The translations under genes were made by a program, and so were the position numbers. A stretch of 64,000 nt of DNA, from contig JARWIR010000005.1 of assembly GCA_029959085.1 (NCBI GenBank), positions 1,676,501-1,740,500 of the forward strand, written 5' to 3'. The first letter of the stretch is position 1; every line of letters starts with the position of its first letter. Shown here one piece after another: positions 58,101-64,000 of this stretch. Under the pieces are notes generated by a model that saw nothing but the letters and a program-made list of their open reading frames with translations, made no database searches and was not told the DNA's origin. This DNA comes from Nemophila menziesii (Eukaryota; Streptophyta; Magnoliopsida; Boraginales; Hydrophyllaceae).

Positions 58101-58893
58101 TCATCTATTAACACTTTTACACACTAATCTACCAGCAACTATTCACATTAAACATGTACTTTTATAAATATTCTATTAAAATACTCATTTAACATCAAAA
58201 AGTGTTGTAAATTCAAGTACGAAACACAATAGAATCATAATCGAAGCAAAAATTGCTGAAATAGCTGCAATTTGAAGTTATAAGTGTTCGTTCATACCTA
58301 GGGTTTCACTGGCTGTCGAACAAGTCTTCGTTCATAACTGTAAATTCTAGTGCAGAATATGTTGTAATATCAAATACGAAACACAATAGAAGCATAATCA
58401 AAGCAAAAATTGCTGAAATAATTGCAATTTGATGTTATAATTCTTCGTTCATACCTAGGGTTTCAATGTCGAATGTTTAATTGTTGAATAAACTTGTATC
58501 TGGTTCGATTCTTCTACTTGTTTTTGTGATTCCTATTTGATGTTGAAGTTACGATGATAGTGTAACAGTAGATGATATTGTTTTTGAGTTCAGTTATGGT
58601 TTATTGAATTTAATGGCAGAGAGAGGTTTTGATTGTGTGAGTAGAGAGTGGAGATAGTGGTGCGTGAGTTTTGTGTGTGTTTTAGTGTGTGCACTTATGA
58701 ACAATTTATTATTTATACTATTTTCATTATCTAATATTATTATTTATTTTATTTGTTGTGTATTATTAAGCTAAAAGGGTATTATGGTAATCGGCTTAAA
58801 ATTTGTGCTTAATTGGGAATTAACTCGAACTTGTAATTAAGTGGGAATACTTATGCTCTCCGCGTAATTAACTGGGCGTGTCCCAAATTTAAA

Positions 58894-59634
58894 ATGATAA
58901 TATATAAATTATAATTCTCTACTAAAGAATCAAATTAAATGACAAATACTTGTCTTATTTTAGTTAGTTAATTAATTAATTATTTAAGTTTGTGTGAAAT
59001 TTCAATAATTATATATCTTAAAAAATATTAGAAATTATTTTTAATATTTAAATAAATATTTTTTTTTTGGACGAATATTATTATTTTTCAATCATTTCTA
59101 TTTTATAAATATATTATTTATTTTCTTTAACAATTTTAACATTTATTTATTCATTTTTTTAAGAATTTCTATATAGTATGAATTTTTTTGAATCATGATG
59201 AATTCTCAAGTTTTGATGAAAAAAAAAATTGTGCTTGAAGATTACATTAGGTATGAATTGAACTCTAGATGATTACTTTTATGATTATTTGATTTTGAGA
59301 TTTATTATTTGAATCAATTGAGTTGATTTTTTATTGATTAATATTTGTGCATAATGTTTATTTGTGACTTATTAAGTATTGAATAGTATTGACTATCATT
59401 CGGGAGGGGGTCGAATCACGAAACTAGTATATAAACTATTACAAAAACAAATATGGGTAGGAATTATTCATCATATCTGACGAGGTGGCTAGAGAATGAC
59501 AAGAAATCGAAAATCAAAATTTGGGTTATCAATTTAATGGAGACGGTTGGAAATAGTACATAGAGTATTAAGCGCGTATTAACTCTCAATTGTAACAAAA
59601 TGCTAAAAAAATTAGCATGTTGGAGTTAGCGTTA
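58894..59634. other. AT-rich flank right of the MULE dimer
   Basis: Begins just after the 9-bp target duplication. No gene was recognised. Confidence 0.5.
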
Positions 59635-59844
59635 GACTCTGAGTTGCATAAAGTTTCCATATAAGATTGTTGATATATTATTTGATGGTTAAAGAGTAAT
59701 GTTTTTTTTTTTGGTTATGTGGGTGGTATGGGCCAGTTTGACTCTGAGTTGCATAAAGTTTCCATATAAGATTGTTGATATATTATTTGATGGTTAAAGA
59801 GTAATGTTTTTTTTTTTGGTTATGTGGGTGGTATGGGCCAGTTT
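59635..59844. repeat. Perfect 105-bp tandem duplication
   Basis: Units 59635-59739 and 59740-59844 are identical by eye, including an 11-base T run in each. The duplicated block spans the junction between unique DNA and the 3' end of a minus-strand SINE, ending in GGTATGGGCCAGTTT. Confidence 0.92.
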
Positions 59845-60012
59845 GCGCACACCACAACTAATTTTACAAGAATATGCAAGCCTTCTTATATATATTTTCA
59901 GGTAAAACAGATAGGGGTTTAGCCTTATACCTCTTATTTTACACCCATTAAAGAAGAGACTCAAACCTTTTACTTTTCTTTAAGAAAAAGCTACTCTAAC
60001 TTTAACTAATTT
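59809..60012 (-). mobile_element. Degenerate SINE, minus strand
   Basis: On the minus strand the 3' end reads AAATTAGTTGTGGTGTGCGC, AAACTGGCCCATACCACCC, then poly(A) (seen as T on the plus strand). It is a decayed version of the 3' part of the SINEs at 18941 and 31659. A degenerate B box GGTTTGAGTCTC lies near 59966. The duplication AGAGTAATGTT flanks it (59798-59808 and 60013-60023). Confidence 0.75.
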
Positions 60013-60065
60013 AGAGTAATGTTGGATATCATTGCAATTCAAATCATCATTTTATTATTTTTTAG

Positions 60066-60300
60066 GTAGTGTTAAATTGCCAACTCACGTGTGCAAGCTT
60101 AGTAGAGAAGAGTGCCCATAGAAGGCTTAGGAGAAGAGCTAAGCTTGCACGTGCAGAATAAAGTGGGTGGCGGTCGAGAGACTCGAACCCAGGACCTCAA
60201 GGTCCATGGAACTCTGATACCATATTAAATTGCCAACTTAACCAACAGTCCGAACCGTTAGGAGAAGTCATTATATTAATGAGATTTTATATCTTAACAG
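60066..60300 (-). mobile_element. TRIM-like small retroelement, minus strand
   Basis: On the minus strand, TGTTAAGATATAAAATCTC (from about 60300) to GGTTAAGTTGGCAATTTAA looks like a short LTR. It is followed by TGGTATCAGAG at 60222-60212 (the initiator tRNA-Met primer site, with the last bases changed). An internal segment of about 130 bp then leads to a second GAGTTGGCAATTTAA at about 60085-60070, the expected end of the other LTR. That copy lacks its start. The same LTR pattern precedes the primer site at 20829. A tRNA-like GGGTTCGAGTCTC occurs in the internal part. Confidence 0.6.
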
Positions 60301-60303
60301 GTA

Positions 60304-61147
60304 GACTTATTGTAAGAAAAAGAGAAAATGATAAATTAATAAAAATTATATAATTAGTTATTCAAAATTCATATAATAGCTAATAAAAAAATAATGTGAC
60401 TCGGAGTGATGGCGTAACCTTATTGCATTATTCTAAAATCAAATAACTTGAATAGTAGTATTTATTTTATTACTAGTATTTATTTTAGTGTCCTCTACAT
60501 AGAATCAAGGATTTCAATAATAATAGTATAACAAGGATAACAATAATAATAGTAAGAGAAAAGGAATTTAAGGAGTGGAGAAGTAGGTGGAATAGGGAGA
60601 GGAATGTCTACCCACACGCCCACCTTCCCACCCTATTGCTGCTGCTACTTCATTAAATGTGTGATGTACAATGAGAATTCCAGAGTTGCACGAGGGCCTC
60701 TCTTTTGTTCTCTTCTGCATTTTTCCTTTTTCCGTCGGTTTACTTTCTATTCTTTATTTTTTTGGTCGGATTTACTTTCTATTCCTTTCCCTCCCATTAT
60801 TATTCCATTCTAATAATTGCATATGACATTTTTTTCTTCACATATTTATATAAATGTAAACAGAATTTGGGACGATAGCACCAACAGAAGAATTGGATAA
60901 TTTTGGGAAGCTTTCTATAATTTAAACTATTCTTTTAATGGTAAAAAAAGAATAAAATATATAGTGTTTTTTACCGGCAAAAAAATAATAGTTATAAGGA
61001 GAGAAAATTAATACTAACTTAAAAGTTTGTTAGGTATTGATCCTTGTATTTTAGACTCAAAAGGTGAAGGAGTGAAAGTATGTTTTATTAAAGATCTTTT
61101 GAAGAAAAAAATAGAATGTTTTATTATTATGTCCAGGATGGTCGGGA
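60304..61147. other. Intergenic stretch, no gene
   Basis: Contains a pyrimidine-rich part with a doubled phrase around TTTACTTTCTATTC (about 60740 and 60769). The 69-codon frame at 60604-60813 is not convincing. Confidence 0.4.
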
Positions 61148-61169
61148 GGGGGGGGGGGGGGGGGGGGGG
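61148..61169 (+). repeat. 22-base poly(G) tract
   Basis: An uninterrupted run of 22 G, the second long G run in the window. It does not lie next to a recognised gene. Confidence 0.9.
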
Positions 61170-61465
61170 AGGAACAACCCCCTCTCCCCCCTATTAGCCA
61201 CCATCTTTTCTCTGCTAATGAAATTTTATATGTGTTTACCTGAAAAATTATATACCTTTATTATTTTTTGGTCGAATATTATTTGCCTTATATGGAAAAG
61301 AACTCATTTTTCATATATCTCGATCAAAAAATAGAAAACTTGATTCTTTAATTCAAAACAAGAAATGTAGAATGAGAATAGAAAATGAGAAATAACATAT
61401 ATTGATAATGTGAAAGTCATAAATAAGAGAGGACAAGTAAATTCTAACGATTACGTTATGAATAA

Positions 61466-61950
61466 AGGGGTGTTTGCTTGTATATAATGAGATCTTAATT
61501 TGGTTCATTAACACACTACATCAATAGACCGTTTGTTTTTTCTGACCAACCCAGATCTGAATGGCTCTTAACTGGTCTGTTACATAATGTAACTTACATT
61601 AAGGCGTCGTTTGATTTTTTTTAAGTGATAAGTACTTAATGTTGAATAACAACTAAATAGAACGTATTGTGTCAAGTGGCATTGTCTGAGTGAATCAGAT
61701 TTGGTTTCAAATCTTAATGAAACAGACCACTTAAAAGGTACTCAAATCTGAATTGGCAAGGAAAAACAAACAGTCTTATTGATCCAGTGTCTTAATGAAC
61801 CAGATTAAGAGCTCATTAAGTGCAAACAAACACCCCATAAGATTTCAAACAAAGTCTGTATCATTCAGACACTTCCTCTTAATAGAATAAGTTTTACTCA
61901 GTTGTTCATTTCAACATTCAACACTTATTACTTAAAAAACAAACGACACT
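61466..61950. mobile_element. Interleaved MITE cluster with GGGGTGTTTG / CGTCGTTTG ends
   Basis: One pair of inverted ends is GGGGTGTTTGCTTG (61467) and CAAACAAACACCCC (to 61836), with TAA on both outer sides. A second pair is AGGCGTCGTTTG (61602) and CAAACGACACT (to 61950). The pairs overlap rather than nest. Internal phrases (CAGATCTGAATGGCTCTTAA, CTCTTAATAGAATAAGTTTT) are shared with the MITE at 14060-14267. Confidence 0.65.
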
Positions 61951-61995
61951 TAAGTTGTTATTAATACAAGATCCTATTTATAGGCTTAATGAGTA

Positions 61996-62288
61996 CTTAT
62001 TCCTTCCCAAAAATAATGTACACTTACTAAAAATAGTGTCTCAAAAATATTGTCCACATATTAAAAATAGTGTCCTAAAAATAGTATCTACTTAGAATTT
62101 TAAAAGGTTTTATCTCACTTTTTTTTATCATACCATTATTAAAATATTTAAATTTATGTTTTCAATGAATATTTGAAATATCAAGACAATTTACGTGAGG
62201 TATTTTAGTAATAGTGAATGTAATCGTTATATTTATTAATATGTGTGAAAAATTAAATAGACACTATTTTTTAGACAGAAGGAATAAT
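61996..62288. mobile_element. Stowaway-like MITE (293 bp)
   Basis: Left end CTTATTCCTTCCC and complement of right end ATTATTCCTTCTGTC, with AAAAATAGTGTC-type sequence inside both ends. TA lies on both outer sides. These are hallmarks of Tc1/mariner Stowaway MITEs, here diverged. Confidence 0.6.
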
Positions 62289-62742
62289 TAAGATGAAGGA
62301 TGAGTAAAAAAATTAATACTACACTAACTAAATAATAAATATAATGATAAAATATTTAACATTTTTAATGAAATAAAATTTTATTAACGGCAAAATATAC
62401 TTATACGATCAATGTCAAGTACAAAATTTATGAACCTCTATTTATATATTTACAATAAGTTTTGGTGTGGTGCATTCATTCATGTCATTGGTGATTACGT
62501 TATATAAATTACCATTAAGATGACATGTTTAATAAATTTGTACTTTTAAAAATAGATATCCATAAAAGATTGTCGGATGAATTATACATAGGGTCTTGAA
62601 GAAAAAGATTCTTTTCTATAGAGTATGGTCCAAAGATTCCTTATTATAAGAGTCATCTGTTTTGACAAATGTCTTTCCTACCCTTACTAACACTAAAAGA
62701 CAAAAAAGTGTGATGTCACTGTTTCTCTCTCCACTACCTACC
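62289..62742. other. AT-rich intergenic stretch
   Basis: No gene recognised. Confidence 0.45.
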
Positions 62743-62812
62743 TCCGACCACCTACCACGAACCTCCGACCTTTGACCACCGACCATCGACCTCCGACCAC
62801 CAGTCATCGGTC
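62743..62812. repeat. CCGACC-rich short tandem repeat
   Basis: About six imperfect units around CTCCGACCACC / CGACCATCGA, ending in CATCGGTCACCGG. Confidence 0.75.
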
Positions 62813-62838
62813 ACCGGAAAAACATAGAGTATCGGCTA

Positions 62839-63037
62839 AATTTGATGAGTATGTGAAAAACATAGAGTACTCTATAAATATGTTGAGTACTCTATATATT
62901 TTAATGAGTACTCTATGTAATTTAATGAGTACTCTATATATTTTGATGAGTAATCCGGATAATTTTGATGAGTACTTCAGATAATTTTGATGAGTACTCT
63001 GATAAATTTGATGAGTACTCTGTAAATTTGATGAGTA
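62839..63037. repeat. 20-22-bp tandem repeat around TGATGAGTACTCT
   Basis: About nine imperfect units of TTTGATGAGTACTCTATATA type. Each contains the palindrome GAGTACTC or a variant. There are no spacers of constant length and no cas genes, so it is a minisatellite. Confidence 0.85.
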
Positions 63038-63158
63038 TTATTAAAAAAACAAAGCATAAATAGTCAAAAAATTCTTTATTCATATTTATTACACACTTTT
63101 AAATAAATTATAAATCAATATACAATTAAAAATAATAAATTAACCTAGCTACTTTTTT

Positions 63159-63180
63159 GTTTGACCAGATCTGGTCAAAC
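63159..63180. repeat. 22-bp perfect palindrome centred on AGATCT
   Basis: The sequence from GTTTGACC through the centre AGATCT to GGTCAAAC equals its own reverse complement over 22 bases. It marks the switch from AT-rich repeat to a GC-richer block. Confidence 0.9.
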
Positions 63181-63390
63181 TAGATCTAGATCTGAAAAAA
63201 AAGAAAGAAAAAACCAAAATCGTCTTCTTCTTCCAGCAAAACCGGAACAACCATGGAAACCAAAACTGTAACACCCACATAACACCACCACCACCGAGAG
63301 CCACCACCACTGAAGCACCTGCAAGTGAAGACATCGAATCCACCCAGGCGAAGGCAACCACCACCACAACCTCCTCTCCATCGTAGCTTT
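63181..63390. other. GC-richer block, left part, no recognised gene
   Basis: Codon-like composition with CCACCACC runs, but no protein family was recognised on either strand (open frames on the minus strand at 63149-63453). It may be a captured gene fragment or an element end. Confidence 0.35.
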
Positions 63391-63478
63391 GCAGTGAAGA
63401 CGAAGGCAAGAAGATATCAAACTCAGTTTCAGATGCAGTGAAGACGAAGGCAAGAAGATATCAAACGCAGTTTCAGAT
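63391..63478. repeat. 44-bp direct tandem duplication
   Basis: Two units start GCAGTGAAGACGAAGG at 63391 and 63435 and differ at a single base (AAACTCAG against AAACGCAG). Confidence 0.92.
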
Positions 63479-64000
63479 GTCGAATGGTATTCCGGCCAGA
63501 TCTGAACCGCCGCAAGTCATTGCAGCTTTTTTCGAGGTGAAGCTCCATTGCCTTCGCGAACGACACAGAGAAGTCGATCAGAACGGAGCAATCTTCACCT
63601 GGATCTCAACCATGGCTTCATTTCTGCTTCATTTCTGCTTCTTCTCGACCAGATCGGAGCAATCTTCGCTGCTCGTCCATGGCAGGTGGTGGTGCTTCGC
63701 AAGATTTGCAGTGAAGACATGGTGGTTGTGGTGTTATGGTGGTGGTGGTGTTCGTGTGGTTGTTTAGCTTCTGTTGTGGTGCTGGTGGGGTGGCCATAGA
63801 GGATGCAAGTGGTGGTTGTTGAGAGGAGAGAGAATATAGGTGAGCTTGGTGGTGGTGTCGGTGGCTGTTGAGAGGAGAGAGAATCAGTGAGGTTTCTAGG
63901 ATTTTGTTTTCTATTTCAGAAATGTTATATTTAGTATATAGGGAGAAAAAAAACAACAGAGGGTAGTAAGGTAATTGGGATATTAGGTCTCATGTGTTAA
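63479..64000. other. GC-richer block, right part, no recognised gene
   Basis: Contains GGTGGTGGTG runs (about 63738) and a phrase TGTTGAGAGGAGAGAGAAT repeated at about 63817 and 63867. Open frames on both strands (63438-63767 plus; 63618-63956 minus) look low-complexity and show no known domain. The block continues to, or beyond, the window edge. Confidence 0.35.

Larger units (their letters stand above)
54457..58884 (+). mobile_element. MULE dimer, copy B
   Basis: Begins GAGATAATTCCCAATTAATTAC, like copy A, and ends GTAATTAACTGGGCGTGTCCC. AAATTTAAA follows at 58885-58893. It is head to tail with copy A. The leader (to about 55920), the 145-bp-type repeats (56590-57010) and the right arm (57020-58880) align with copy A, but the Angela-like LTR is absent. 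The transposase N-terminus is missing, while part of the catalytic domain and the zinc knuckle remain. Confidence 0.85.

Noticed and set aside
47676..58884. LTR retrotransposon with copies A and B as its parts
   Set aside because: The ends are inverted rather than direct, the flanking duplication is 9 bp, and both coding parts are MULE transposase.
62839..63037. CRISPR-like array
   Set aside because: Units are imperfect, have no constant-length unique spacers, and the genome is a plant's.
63618..63956. 112-codon Thr/Pro-rich protein on the minus strand
   Set aside because: Low-complexity translation of CCACC repeats, with overlapping frames on the other strand equally open.

Overview
The window is nuclear DNA from a flowering plant, almost certainly a core eudicot. 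The reasons are two intact plant genes with many short AT-rich GT-AG introns, a non-coding background rich in A and T, and a dense layer of plant transposable elements (MULEs, hAT and Harbinger-type elements, L1-type LINEs, tRNA-derived SINEs, LTR remnants). No prokaryotic, organellar or rRNA gene was seen. The species cannot be named from the sequence.

Layout. 1-7.0 kb: a decayed MuDR-type transposase gene split by a 1.5-kb solo LTR, then a decayed plant-mobile-domain (PMD) gene on the minus strand, bracketed by GC-rich GGGCGGT/ACCGCCC hairpin repeats. 7.1-20.7 kb: hAT elements, four L1-type LINE remnants, a SINE and several MITEs. 20.7-21.7 kb: a short LTR with a tRNA-Met primer site, minisatellite-like repeats and a GC-rich remnant. 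22.0-31.3 kb is the genic island. A complete TRM1 gene (tRNA guanine-26 dimethyltransferase, 12 coding exons, 597 codons, plus strand) converges tail to tail on a complete CYP85A gene (brassinosteroid C-6 oxidase, 9 coding exons, 468 codons, minus strand). 31.3-47.7 kb is again transposon-derived: a poly(G) tract in the CYP85A promoter, a SINE, a hAT element, an inverted SINE pair, a Harbinger-like element with a nested MULE-type MITE, and two minus-strand LINEs. 47.7-58.9 kb holds a head-to-tail dimer of one MULE family, flanked by a near-perfect 9-bp target duplication. Its two copies have kept different, complementary parts of the transposase. The first copy carries a 1.67-kb solo LTR resembling Ty1-copia Angela. 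58.9-64 kb is repeat-rich and has no convincing gene.

Function. Only TRM1 and CYP85A look like working genes. They are unrelated in pathway (tRNA modification; last steps of brassinosteroid synthesis) and are neighbours by position only. Everything else is mobile DNA in various stages of decay. Target-site duplications, read by eye, define the borders of at least nine insertions to within a few bases. LINE and MULE coding regions all carry stops or frameshifts. Boundaries marked approximate are judged from where protein similarity fades.
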